From Streptomyces sp. NBC_01237 (GTDB lineage Bacteria; Actinomycetota; Actinomycetes; Streptomycetales; Streptomycetaceae): a stretch of DNA of 64,000 bases. Of this stretch, positions 7,998-16,220 are shown piece after piece; the first letter of the stretch is position 1, and every line of letters starts with the position of its first letter. The DNA is taken from contig NZ_CP108508.1 in NCBI RefSeq assembly GCF_035917275.1, positions 558,001 to 622,000 of the forward strand, read 5' to 3'. A model generated the notes under the pieces. That model worked only from the letters and a program-made list of their open reading frames with translations. It did not search any database and was not told the origin of the DNA. Made by a program: the position numbers and the translations under genes.

Positions 7998-9346
7998 CCG
8001 GAAGGGCCGCCTTGAACCACGAAGACCTCTCCACCGTCATGGCTCCGTCGCCGGCGGCGACGGAGCAGGTGGGCATCGAAATCGAGTCCGGTCTCGTCTC
8101 GCCCGACACCGGGCGCGCCACTCCCTACGAGGGCAGGAACGGGACGCTTGCGGTCCTGGAGACAGTTCTTGAGGAGTGGGGCGGTGAGCGTCTGGAGGAT
8201 GCGGGACTGCTGACCGGCATCCGGCTGGAGAGCGGCACCCAGATCACCCTCGAACACGGCGGGCAGGTGGAATACTCATCGACCCCCGCGCCCAATCTGC
8301 AGAGCGCGGTGGATGACGCACGCGACACGTTGCGGCGGCTCGCGGATCTCGTCGGCCGGTTCGGTCTGGCGCTCCTGCCCGGCGCCAATCTCCCCTTCGA
8401 CGACACCGCCACCATCGCCTGGGTGCCCTCCACCCGTGGCGGGCTCATGCGTGAATTCTTCCAGCGCCTGGGACCCGCCGGGAGCGGCGCCGAACAGATC
8501 ATGACGACATCGCTCTCCACCCAGGTCCACGTGGACTACCTGGACAGGCAGGACTTCAGCCACAAACTGCGCATGCACACGGCCGCCGCCCCCGTCGTTG
8601 CCGCGCTATTGGTCAACTCGCCGCTCCAGGGCGGGCTTTCGAACGGACTCCTGTCGCACCGCTCGGACGCGTGGCTGCGCATGGACCCGCGCCGCTGCGG
8701 CACGCTGCCCCCTGCACTGCGCCCGGACGTCGGGATCGAAGACGTCGTCGACTGGGCGCTGCAGGTTCCCATGCTCTACCACCGGGCCGCCGACGGCGCG
8801 TACCACGCGGCTCCCGACCGATCCTTCGCCACCATCCTGGACAGCGGCTTCGACGACGGAACCATGCCCACGATGCACGACTGGGTTGCTCACCTGTCGC
8901 AGATCTGGACGAATGTCCATGTACGCAGCACCCTCGAACTGCGCGGTGCCGACGGACCTCATTTCCAGCACATCCCAGCCGTGCCGGCCTTGTGGGTAGG
9001 TCTCAGCTACCACGCGCCGTCACGCGACGCCGCCTGGAACCTGCTCGGCCACTACACCCTGCGGGACCACGAAGACGCCCTGCGCAATCTTCCACGCGAA
9101 GGACTGCGGACGAGGCTGGGCAAGGACCGCATCCACGATCTCGCCACAGAACTGCTCCGTCTGGCCCGCCAGGGTCTGACGGCCCGGGTCGCAGCCGGCC
9201 TGGAACCCGCCCGAGTAGTGGACTACCTCGACCCGCTCGACGACATCCTCGCCACGGGACAGACCTTCGCGGAACAGACCCTGCACCTCTGGGAGACGGA
9301 TCTGCGCCGAGACCCCCAACGGTATGTGGCGGCATTCCGGGTCTGA
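7994..9346 (+). CDS. GCS2-family carboxylate-amine ligase (glutamate-cysteine ligase-like)
   Basis: A 450-residue member of the glutamate-cysteine ligase family 2 (GCS2, EgtA/YbdK-like). Visible landmarks are VGIEIESGLV near the N terminus, GRNGTLAVLETVLEEW, the substrate strand QITLEHGGQVEYSS, PGANLPFDDT, TTSLSTQVHVDYLD, and the C-terminal SYHAPSRDAAWNLLGHYT. The family activates a carboxylate with ATP to form a gamma-glutamyl or similar amide. EgtA makes gamma-glutamylcysteine for ergothioneine, but no other egt genes are here. Coupling to an amine oxidase suggests a two-step route that modifies an amino acid or amine. The precise substrate is unknown. Confidence 0.85.
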   Translation: MTGRAALNHEDLSTVMAPSPAATEQVGIEIESGLVSPDTGRATPYEGRNGTLAVLETVLEEWGGERLEDAGLLTGIRLESGTQITLEHGGQVEYSSTPAPNLQSAVDDARDTLRRLADLVGRFGLALLPGANLPFDDTATIAWVPSTRGGLMREFFQRLGPAGSGAEQIMTTSLSTQVHVDYLDRQDFSHKLRMHTAAAPVVAALLVNSPLQGGLSNGLLSHRSDAWLRMDPRRCGTLPPALRPDVGIEDVVDWALQVPMLYHRAADGAYHAAPDRSFATILDSGFDDGTMPTMHDWVAHLSQIWTNVHVRSTLELRGADGPHFQHIPAVPALWVGLSYHAPSRDAAWNLLGHYTLRDHEDALRNLPREGLRTRLGKDRIHDLATELLRLARQGLTARVAAGLEPARVVDYLDPLDDILATGQTFAEQTLHLWETDLRRDPQRYVAAFRV

Positions 9347-9782
9347 AGAGCGCCCGTGCTGGCGAGCGTGCGCGGCAACGCGGCGATGCCATGGACGGCT
9401 ACGGGCAATCGTCCCGTGGAGAAGCGGTACGGCAGGGCCCCGGCGGACCCGCGACGGTCCGGGGGCGTCGAGGGAGGAGCCCTCCGCACCAAGTTCCGCC
9501 CGCTGTGCCTCGACCCGTCCCACCTCGTCCCGTTCTGCGAGGTGGGGCAGGCCCTACCTGCAAGCCTGCGGTGTCCCCCAGTGACCGGGCGACCGCCGGT
9601 ACGAAAGGGTGAGGGGCAGGACAACAGCATCTGAGATGTCGTCCTGGCCGGTCCAGCATGCTGTGGCGGAAGCACACATCGAACGCCCCGGTTCCGGGAC
9701 ACTGCCGCACCGAACCCCTCAACTGGCGAACCCACCGGGACCGGCGCGCCGTCACACACTCCAGCGAGCCGAAGGAACCTCC
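9347..9782. other. Intergenic, no supported gene
   Basis: These 436 bases follow the ligase gene. All long frames through them have Arg/Pro/Gly-rich, non-protein-like translations. The promoter of the membrane-protein gene at 9783 should lie near the right end. No hairpin with a long perfect stem was noticed. Confidence 0.45.
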
Positions 9783-10658
9783 TTGCACAGCCCCGTAGCC
9801 CCGACGCGTTCCGCCGGTATCTCCGCCCGCACACCGGCAGTGCTCGTCACCCTCGCTGTGGCCCTCGTCGCCGCTCTCGTCGCCGCCTTCGTCGTCGCCC
9901 CGGGCATGCTGGCGGCGAGCGGGGCGGACGACGGCCTCGCTGACAGTCGCCACCTCACCGAAGCCGTCCGCGAGGCGCTCGTCGGGTACTGGAGTTCCGG
10001 CGACCGGGAATTCTCCCCGGACTTGGAGAGGGTGGTTGACTACTGGTTCCGCTACCACGTGGTCAAGGCCGTGATCGCCGCGATCCTGCTGCTCGTGCTC
10101 GTTGCGCTCGGTGTCCGCCTCTGGAAGGCGTTCCTGAAGGCCGACGGTCCAGGAGCGGGGAGGAGGGCCGCCCTCGCGTCGGCCGGCGTTCTTGTCACGA
10201 TGCTCGCGCTGCTCTCGTTGGTGACGGTCATGGCCAACATCCAGGGGGCGGTGGCACCCCTCTCCTCGCTGTTGCCGCTGCTCGCGGTCGGCACGGCCGA
10301 CGGCGAACTGGCCGATACGCTCGATCACGTCAGGCAGCAACTGGCCGACTCCCTGAGCACAGGTGCTCCAACCCCGCCCGCCCTTGACCTGATGACCAGC
10401 GACTTCGCTCGGTATCACGTAGCGATGGCCGTTGTTGGTTCGATCGTGGCGCTCGTCCTCATCGGCCTGAGCGTCATGCTGTGGATGAGGTTTGCGAGGA
10501 CGGACTCGTCCGACAGGCGGACCAGGCGCGTGTGGGGGTCGTTCGGCGCTCTCTCGGCATTGTTGTCGCTGATCGTCATCGTTGTCGCTGTGGCGAACAC
10601 GACCACCGCAGCAGATCCGGCACCGGCACTTCTGGCCTTCTTCGAAGGCGGATGGTGA
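9783..10658 (+). CDS. Four-helix membrane protein of unknown function
   Basis: A 291-residue membrane protein. Hydrophobic segments are at about 18-45 (VLVTLAVALVAALVAAFVVA), 93-112 (AVIAAILLLVLVALGV), 130-152, 212-235 and 254-274, with short loops carrying VVDYWFRYHVVKAVIA and FARYHVAMAVVG. The two YHV-containing segments look like an internal duplication: each is followed by a helix, a basic cytoplasmic stretch and another helix. The TTG start has AAGGA nine bases upstream; the earlier in-frame region has no coding character. I do not recognise the family. It converges on the deaminase gene. Confidence 0.75.
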   Translation: MHSPVAPTRSAGISARTPAVLVTLAVALVAALVAAFVVAPGMLAASGADDGLADSRHLTEAVREALVGYWSSGDREFSPDLERVVDYWFRYHVVKAVIAAILLLVLVALGVRLWKAFLKADGPGAGRRAALASAGVLVTMLALLSLVTVMANIQGAVAPLSSLLPLLAVGTADGELADTLDHVRQQLADSLSTGAPTPPALDLMTSDFARYHVAMAVVGSIVALVLIGLSVMLWMRFARTDSSDRRTRRVWGSFGALSALLSLIVIVVAVANTTTAADPAPALLAFFEGGW

Positions 10659-10727
10659 TTCGTCCCGCCGGGACTCGAATCGATCGCGCCGGGCGCGGGC
10701 GGTGATAGGGCGGAAGTCAAACGGAGG

Positions 10728-11225
10728 TCAGGCCGTCGGCGTGCCGGCCACGCGGCGCTCGCCGCCGTTGTGCCGCTGCCACGCCTTGTAGACATCGGTG
10801 GCGGCCTCGCGTGCCTCGTGGCGCATGGGCAGGCGTCGCTCCGTGTAGTCCTTGGCGAACTCGCCATAGAAGGAGTCGAGTTCGAAGTACTTGCGGTCGT
10901 CGACGTAGTGCGGCTCGTAGGCGTCCCGGGTGGTCAGGAAGACGACTTCGTCCGGGGAGCAGTAGTAGAGCGAGCCCAGGCACATCGGGCACGGGTGCGC
11001 GAGAACGTAGATGGTGGCGCCGGTCAGGTGCTCGGTGCCGAGTGTGGTGCAGGCGTCGCGGATGGCGAGGATCTCGGCGTGCGCGGTGGGGTCGCTGGTC
11101 TGAGCGACCAGGTTCGGGCTCTCCGCCAGGATCTCGCCGTCCTTCACGATGACGGTCGCGAACGGGCGGCCGCCCTCTTCGACGTTGCGGCGGGCTATGT
11201 CGATCGTGCGCTGTGCGAAGTCCAT
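10728..11225 (-). CDS. Nucleoside/cytosine deaminase-family zinc enzyme in the cyn locus
   Basis: A 165-residue protein of the CMP/dCMP-type deaminase fold. The zinc ligands are intact: H49 and catalytic E51 in DPTAHAEILAI, and C79/C82 in HPCPMCLGSLYYC. The length and layout are those of guanine deaminase (GuaD) and related nucleobase deaminases. The internal ATG at 11225 is chosen because GGAGGA lies six bases upstream and family members begin at this point. It is co-oriented downstream of cynS with a 122-base gap, so it may be co-transcribed. A link between nucleobase deamination and cyanate metabolism is my inference. Confidence 0.88.
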   Translation of the reverse strand: MDFAQRTIDIARRNVEEGGRPFATVIVKDGEILAESPNLVAQTSDPTAHAEILAIRDACTTLGTEHLTGATIYVLAHPCPMCLGSLYYCSPDEVVFLTTRDAYEPHYVDDRKYFELDSFYGEFAKDYTERRLPMRHEAREAATDVYKAWQRHNGGERRVAGTPTA

Positions 11226-11347
11226 GGAAGGTCCTCCGGGGATGGGGCGGCGGGGCCGCCCGGCGGGTGATGAAGATGGGGGGCAGGGGCGGGCCGGTGG
11301 CATCATGTGCGGTGGCCCGCCCCGGGTCCGGTCTGGCGGAAGCCTGG

Positions 11348-11818
11348 TCAGAAGGGCTTGGTCGGCAGGTACTTGCCGTCCAGGGTGATGACGGCGCGCT
11401 CGCCGCCGTCGGGGTCGGCGACCTTCTTCACGTCGAGCTTGAAGTTGATGGCGCTGATGATTCCGTCGCCGAGCTGCTCGTGGACCAGCGCCTTGAGGGT
11501 GGTGCCGTAGACCTGGAGCATCTCGTAGAAGCGGTAGATGGTCGGGTCGGTGGGGATGCCGCCGGGAATGGAGCCGCGGGTCGGAATGGTCTGCAGGATC
11601 ATCACGTCGTCCGCGTCCAGGTCCAGGAGCTCGGCGACGGCCTTGGCCGAAGCCTCGGGCAGCGGGTGCTGGCCGAGCACGGCGGCGGTGACGAACGCGA
11701 CGGAGAAGCCCGCGGCGTCGGCGATCTGCTGCCAGGTCAGGTCCTTGCGCACCTTGGCATCAACGGCCTTGATGGACAGGGCCTGACGGGCTGAGTTGTC
11801 GAACTGGGCGTGCACCAT
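11348..11818 (-). CDS. cynS: Cyanase (cyanate hydratase)
   Basis: A 156-residue cyanase, which converts cyanate and bicarbonate to ammonia and two CO2. The length matches the E. coli enzyme, and the catalytic triad falls at the same numbers: R96 and E99 in IYRFYEML and S122 in GIISAINF. The N-terminal ~75 residues form the helix-turn-helix-like domain ([20 protein letters not shown]) and the C-terminal domain ends [10 protein letters not shown], typical of CynS. The ribosome site is GAAAGGAA. It sits between cynT and the deaminase on the same strand, under probable CynR control. Confidence 0.97.
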   Translation of the reverse strand: MVHAQFDNSARQALSIKAVDAKVRKDLTWQQIADAAGFSVAFVTAAVLGQHPLPEASAKAVAELLDLDADDVMILQTIPTRGSIPGGIPTDPTIYRFYEMLQVYGTTLKALVHEQLGDGIISAINFKLDVKKVADPDGGERAVITLDGKYLPTKPF

Positions 11819-11938
11819 GAGAAGTGTTCCTTTCGGTTGCGCCGCTCGCCGGGAGAACGGGGGAACGGCGGAGACGGGGGTTCAGGCAGTGCTCCCGGGA
11901 CGGTCCGGGGCACAGGAGCAGGTTTTCGAGGCCCGGTG

Positions 11939-12538
11939 TCAGGCGGCGCGGGCGGCCGGGCGGGAAGCCTCCAGGTCCTCGACGGCGCCTGTGGGTATGT
12001 CGTAGACCCAACCGTGCAGGGTGACCGTGCCCGCGGCCAGTGCGCGTGCCACCGAGGGGTGGGTGGCCAGGTTCACCAGCTGGGCACGCACGTTGCCCCG
12101 CACCAGGGCATTCACCTGCTCGGCACCGGTCTCGGCGGCGGCGCGGGCTCGGGAGGCATCCGCGTGACGCAGCCAGTCCGCGATCGCCGGGGCGGCGCTG
12201 AGGTCATGGTGTTCGGCGAGGGCGGTCATCGCTCCACAGGCGGAGTGCCCGCAGACCACGATGTCGCTCACTCCCAGGACGGCGACGGCGTACTCGATGC
12301 TGGCCGCCACGCCGTCCGGGCCCGGCGTGTAGGCGGGGACGAGGTTTCCGGCGGTGCGGATGACGAACAGCTCACCCGGCTCGCTCTGGGTGATCAGCTC
12401 CGGCACCACACGGGCGTCGGAGCAGCTGATGAACAGTGTGGTCGGGCGGTGGGTCTCGGCCAGGTGGGCGAAGAGCTCCTCCTTGGCCGGGTAGACGTCC
12501 CGCTGGAATCGCGCGACGCCCTCGGTGAGGTCTTGCAT
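11939..12538 (-). CDS. cynT: Beta-class carbonic anhydrase of the cyanate operon
   Basis: A 199-residue beta-carbonic anhydrase. Zinc ligands and the catalytic dyad are present: C39, D41 and R43 in FISCSDARV, and H98 and C101 in VVCGHSACGAM, the same numbering as E. coli CynT. It replaces the bicarbonate used up by cyanase. The ATG at 12538 has GAAGGAA nearby; an upstream in-frame extension lacks family similarity. It is the first gene of the minus-strand operon and diverges from cynR across a 123-base regulatory region. Confidence 0.95.
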   Translation of the reverse strand: MQDLTEGVARFQRDVYPAKEELFAHLAETHRPTTLFISCSDARVVPELITQSEPGELFVIRTAGNLVPAYTPGPDGVAASIEYAVAVLGVSDIVVCGHSACGAMTALAEHHDLSAAPAIADWLRHADASRARAAAETGAEQVNALVRGNVRAQLVNLATHPSVARALAAGTVTLHGWVYDIPTGAVEDLEASRPAARAA

Positions 12539-12635
12539 GGTCACTTCCTTCGGTGGGTGTCCGCCCCGTGGGGCTGACGAGATCCACCATGCATGACCTG
12601 TATCTATAGTGTCCAAGACGCAATATCAATGCATG

Positions 12636-12654
12636 CTATCGATGACATCTATAG
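12636..12654. promoter_or_regulatory. LysR-type T-N11-A box (probable CynR site)
   Basis: CTAT at 12636-12639 and ATAG at 12651-12654 are inverted half sites holding an exact T-N11-A core. This is the LysR-family recognition architecture. It lies just before the cynR start and within the cynT-cynR divergent promoter. An ATCTATAGT sequence overlapping the right half recurs at 12602-12610, 45 bp away, nearer cynT. Confidence 0.7.
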
Positions 12655-12661
12655 TTGACCC

Positions 12662-13567
12662 ATGACCCCGGACCTGCGCCATCTGCGGTACCTGCTCGCC
12701 GTGGCCGAGCACGCCAGCTTCACCCGCGCCGCCGAAGAACTGCGTATCTCCCAGCCCACGCTCTCGCAGCAGATCAAGCAGCTGGAACGCGCCGTCGGCG
12801 CACAGCTCCTCGACCGCAGCGGGCGCACCGTGCGCCTCACCGACGCCGGCGAGACCTACACCCACTACGCCCGCCACGCCCTGCATGACCTGGCCGCCGC
12901 AGAGCGTGCCGTCCTGGACGTCGCGGACCTCTCCCGAGGCCACCTCCGACTGGCACTCACCCCAACCTTCACCGCCTACCTCATCGGCCCTCTCAGCGCT
13001 GAGCTCCACTCCCGCCACCCCGGCATCACCCTGAACGTCAAGGAGATGCCCCAGGACCGCATCGAGACCGGGCTGCTGTCCGACGGACTCGACCTCGGCA
13101 TCGCCTTCCACGGCCCTCACCTCCCCGGCATCGCCGCGACCCCTCTGTTCACCGAAACCCTCAGCCTCGTCACCGGCACCCGGCAGGCCGGGGCCGAGCC
13201 CAAGGAGCCGATGCCCGTCCGCGACCTCAGCAACGTCCAACTCGCTTTGCTCAGCGGCGACTTCGCCACACGCGGCCATATCGATGACTACTTCAGCACC
13301 CACCGGGTGACGCCGAGCATCGCCGTGGAGGCCAACTCCATCCAGGCCCTCACCGAAATCGTCCGGCGCACCGAACTGGCCACCGTCCTGCCCGACGCCA
13401 TCACCCACGACCACCCCCACCTCACACCCGTCCCGCTGGAACCGGCCCTGCCCACCCGCACCGCCGCACTCCTGCGACGAGAAGGCGCGTACCGGAGCGC
13501 CGCCGCCCGCGCCTTCACCCGCCTCACCCAGCACATCGTCCATGCCCGCCGCTACTCCCCCGCCTGA
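12662..13567 (+). CDS. cynR: LysR-family regulator of the cyanate operon
   Basis: A 301-residue LysR-type regulator. Residues 3-62 form the winged helix-turn-helix (LRHLRYLLAVAEHASFTRAA, then the recognition helix of SQPTLSQQIKQLE), and ~90-295 the periplasmic-binding-like effector domain (HLRLALTPTFTAYLIGPL). In E. coli CynR activates cynTSX when cyanate is present; the divergent arrangement with cynT-cynS and a T-N11-A box next to its own start supports the same role here, including autorepression. Confidence 0.93.
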   Translation: MTPDLRHLRYLLAVAEHASFTRAAEELRISQPTLSQQIKQLERAVGAQLLDRSGRTVRLTDAGETYTHYARHALHDLAAAERAVLDVADLSRGHLRLALTPTFTAYLIGPLSAELHSRHPGITLNVKEMPQDRIETGLLSDGLDLGIAFHGPHLPGIAATPLFTETLSLVTGTRQAGAEPKEPMPVRDLSNVQLALLSGDFATRGHIDDYFSTHRVTPSIAVEANSIQALTEIVRRTELATVLPDAITHDHPHLTPVPLEPALPTRTAALLRREGAYRSAAARAFTRLTQHIVHARRYSPA

Positions 13568-13574
13568 CCAGCAC

Positions 13575-13818
13575 AACCGCAGGACGAGCCGGCCGTACAG
13601 CCTGGCGTCGAGGCGGGCATACCGTCCGTGTCACCTCCAGCTGGGGTGGCGGGACGCGACCCGGGCCTTCGACAGCGGCGTCGTACGCCTTCCCTGCCGG
13701 TCAGGCGGAAGCCGCCGAAGACGGTCCACTCGATGTCGTCGGTCAGGCAGCTCAGAATCCGCGTGTGGTCGTTCTTCCGGAAGCCGTCCAGGCAGGTCTC
13801 GACGGTCTGCACGGTCAC
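13575..13818 (-). pseudogene. Frameshifted SnoaL-like protein remnant
   Basis: A GTG at 13818 opens a frame reading TVQTVETCLDGFRKNDHTR, DDIEWTVFGGFRLTGRE, a recognisable SnoaL-like (NTF2-fold) N-terminal half. Homology then jumps to the next frame as AYDAAVEGPG-PPPQLEVTR, so there is a frameshift near 13690. The remainder of the ~120-residue fold has lost similarity. The start overlaps the stop of the NAD-binding fragment at 13815-13913. It cannot give a full protein unless the frameshift is an assembly error. Confidence 0.65.
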
Positions 13819-13913
13819 CCCATACCGCGTGCCAGAAACGCCCGCGCCCGGACCATCGCCTGCCCCATCGGACCCAGACCGATCACCGTCACCGAACGTC
13901 CGCCCACACCCAT
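13815..13913 (-). pseudogene. N-terminal fragment of a 6PGDH/imine-reductase-like dehydrogenase
   Basis: A 32-codon frame from ATG 13913 encodes MGVGGRSVTVIGLGPMGQAM followed by VRARAFLARGMG and a stop. GLGPMGQAM is the NAD(P)-binding motif of the 3-hydroxyisobutyrate dehydrogenase / imine reductase family, with an extra Arg-Ala where AFLARG is expected. The usual continuation (VTVWNRT) is replaced by the SnoaL-like VTVQTVE, so the rest of the gene is missing. Confidence 0.6.
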
Positions 13914-14440
13914 GACAGGGGTTGACGGTCACCGCGATGCACCACAGCGACCAGGAGTTCATCGAGATGCCGGCGACGCACACGACCGGGCCGACACAGT
14001 GATCAGCACGATCGAAGGCACCGAACCGGCAGCGCAGGGCTCCCCTGGCTCGATCTTTAACCTCGGGGTCCGAACGGTGGGTCGTACTTGATCACTCGGA
14101 TTGGTAACTGCGGTGCACACAGGCGCCCTCGGCTGAGCATGTGATCCGACCAGGCGCGCGGATGCTCTGTTCGAACTCGCGGATGCCGCGCAACTGCACG
14201 ATCCCCGGAAGCCCGCTGCCGCTGGGGTCAACATCGATCACGGCCTGGCCCTCCCGTCGGCGTGCGGACGTGGCTCGTCCGACAGACACGTGCACCGACC
14301 GAGCCCGTCCGCGACCGCGGACGGCGACGCCATCGGGACGGGGAGATGCGACGGAGGCCGGGAATGGCCGCGACGTACAATCGCGGTGAGGGCGAAGCAC
14401 CGGGCCGAGAATCCGGCACCGGTGTGAGGGAGGGGTCAGG
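13914..14440. other. Degraded spacer, no supported gene
   Basis: This 527-base region carries only short frames of uncertain character, such as a minus-strand tail GLPGIVQLRGIREFEQSIR near 14110-14240, which I cannot assign. It follows two broken genes and is probably also remnant DNA. The right end holds the promoter of the gene at 14441. Confidence 0.4.
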
Positions 14441-14893
14441 ATGTTCGGCTCGAAGAAGAACAAGCTCAACCTCAACGATCTGATGGCGCAGCTCAGGCCC
14501 GACCTGAGTCGGGAATCGCTCGGCGTCGGGCCCGACTTCCCGGGCGTCGCCCCGAACCCGCTCCTGAGCAGTGACGCACGGAGGCGCAAAGCGGAACTGC
14601 GTATGGGGGCGCTTGCGCTCGGAGTTCTCGTCGACTGGCGGGAGGTCAGCAGCGACGGCAGTCCACGCGTGGTCCTGATGTTCGACGTGGAGACCGTCGG
14701 CGGCATCTCGTTCCGCGGTATCGCAGACGAAGACCTCACGATCACCGAGCTCACCCGACTCGCCCCAGGACAGACGTTGCCCGTGCGCTACCGGCCGACC
14801 GTCATGGACCACTACGTCGCCCTTGCCCGGGACGCGGACCCCGCCCACGTGCAGCGACTCTCCGACGAGATCGCGAGCCGCAAGCGGTCCTGA
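14441..14893 (+). CDS. Conserved-looking hypothetical protein, 150 residues
   Basis: A 150-residue soluble protein with a strong ribosome site (GGGAGGGGT) before its ATG. A basic start (MFGSKKNKLNLNDL) is followed by helical segments and a beta-rich part, VLVDWREVSSDGSPRVVLMF through LPVRYRPTVMDHYVALARDA. The latter resembles small OB-like modules that carry the phrase LPVRYDPADP in other Streptomyces proteins. No catalytic motif is visible. Codon bias is normal for the genome, so it is probably expressed. Function unknown. Confidence 0.75.
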   Translation: MFGSKKNKLNLNDLMAQLRPDLSRESLGVGPDFPGVAPNPLLSSDARRRKAELRMGALALGVLVDWREVSSDGSPRVVLMFDVETVGGISFRGIADEDLTITELTRLAPGQTLPVRYRPTVMDHYVALARDADPAHVQRLSDEIASRKRS

Positions 14894-14959
14894 CCCGAAG
14901 CCATTGGCCGGATCCCTGGGGCGTGTCCGGCAAAGGCGGAGCGTTCTGGCTGGAACCAG

Positions 14960-15425
14960 GACGCGGAGGGGCTGATCGATTGGTCACTGTCGGTGGACTC
15001 GACGATCACTCGCGCGCATGAGCATGCGACGAACACGATCCGCCTCACAGGGGGATGGGTCGAACTACACGAATCCAGCGGTCGAGCCGCCTGATCACGG
15101 GATCGGCCGCTCCAGGGGCGGGTTGTCGACGAAGATCCATCAGCTCATCGACGGCAACGGGCTGCCACTGGTCACGCTGATCACGTCCGGTCAGGCCGTA
15201 ACGCCGGGCGGCCGCGCACGGGACCGGATGCGGTTCGCGGCGACACGGCATACGCGTTCCGCGCGATCCGGAAGCATCTGCGCGAGCGTGGCATCAAGGC
15301 CGTAAATCACCCCTGAACCCGGAGACCAGCAGGGGCGCCGCAAACGTCGCGGCTCACGCGGCGGCAGGGCCGTCGGGCTCGACGCCGACGACGACAAGAG
15401 CCGCAACGTGATCGCGGGCGAGCAC
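14960..15425 (+). mobile_element. Remnant of an IS5-type DDE transposase
   Basis: Pieces of an IS5-family transposase appear in shifting frames: SLSVDSTITRAHEHATNT (first DDE aspartate region) ending at a stop near 15092, then HGIGRSRGGLSTKIHQLIDG and NGLPLVTLITSG, then GDTAYAFRAIRKHLRERGIK and a decayed basic stretch. Known IS5 proteins contain these blocks in the same order in one frame. Stops and frame changes make it inactive. I found no convincing terminal inverted repeats, and the 5' third of the element is missing. Confidence 0.8.
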
Positions 15426-15461
15426 CTCGCCCGATTGCTCACACCCCATCAACAACCACGG

Positions 15462-15806
15462 CTACGACTCGTGGGCGTGCTTCAGCGCCATCCGGGCGGC
15501 CACCACATCCCCGGAGTCCACGGTCTCCCAGAACGGGTGCGTCGACACCGCGATGGACAGTTCCAGCAGCCGGGCACGGTAGTCGGCGATCCGCTGCGCC
15601 TGCCCGTCCGAGTAGCCAGGGCTCTCGGGCTTGGCGGAGACATAGGTGCTGTGGAGCTGCTTGTCCGCCTCCCACCCCGGCATCGGCTCCACCGACCACG
15701 GCAGGGTCCGGGCGTACTCCTCGCACTCCGCACGGGTCCGGTGGAGAGCGACCTGGGCCTCCCGCAGATCCTGCGGGAAAGGGAAAACGACACTGTTCTT
15801 CGGCAC
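15462..15806 (-). CDS. Hypothetical protein, 114 residues
   Basis: The GTG start at 15806 follows GGTGGAG by about nine bases. The protein is soluble and mostly helical: QDLREAQVALHRTRAECEEY, a middle region with TLPWSVEPMPGW, then SDGQAQRIADYRARLLELSI and a C-terminal MALKHAHES. A longer frame to 15896 exists but its extra residues look non-coding. I do not recognise the family. It lies beside the transposase remnant. Confidence 0.6.
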   Translation of the reverse strand: MPKNSVVFPFPQDLREAQVALHRTRAECEEYARTLPWSVEPMPGWEADKQLHSTYVSAKPESPGYSDGQAQRIADYRARLLELSIAVSTHPFWETVDSGDVVAARMALKHAHES

Positions 15807-15928
15807 ACACGAATGCTCCACCCGTTCGAATGCGCAACGCGAGCAGGCGCGCCGAAATGCCCCATAACGCACAAAACCCGGCGTATCCCCTGCCATTCAG
15901 CTTTTAGGTGCCTCAGCCGCCCGTCTGT

Positions 15929-16027
15929 TCACAGCCGACAGGGGCAGCCGCAAAACGCGGTACCGGTCCCGGCCAGGACGACGGCCCCGGCGAGAACCGC
16001 AGTGGTGATCATGGCGCGCAAGCGCAT
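15929..16027 (-). CDS. Very small secreted-type peptide, possibly decayed
   Basis: A 32-codon frame with GGGAG upstream encodes a signal-peptide-like sequence: MRLRAMITTAVLAGAVVLAG, then TGTAFCGCPCRL and stop. The N terminus resembles small secreted Streptomyces proteins. The mature part after a predicted cleavage would be only a few residues containing three cysteines. It may be a genuine tiny peptide or the 5' piece of a gene frameshifted after the signal sequence. Confidence 0.4.
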   Translation of the reverse strand: MRLRAMITTAVLAGAVVLAGTGTAFCGCPCRL

Positions 16028-16220
16028 GTGTTCTCCCGGAGGGTGGTCGGACATCGGATCCTGACCGAAACAGACCTCACGCGCTCCGGACCAGGGTTCC
16101 GCACACGGTGGGCGCTTCGGCCCGAGGGCGCGATCCCGCACCGTCACCGGCGACGAGAACACCGTGACGGCGGCCGCACACCTCGGATTGCGCAGAAGAG
16201 CGCAGAGACATGGCGTGGGT

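Noticed and set aside
7994..9346. Call of the GCS2 ligase as ergothioneine EgtA
   Set aside because: No egtB-E genes are adjacent and the partner is an amine oxidase; only the family can be supported.
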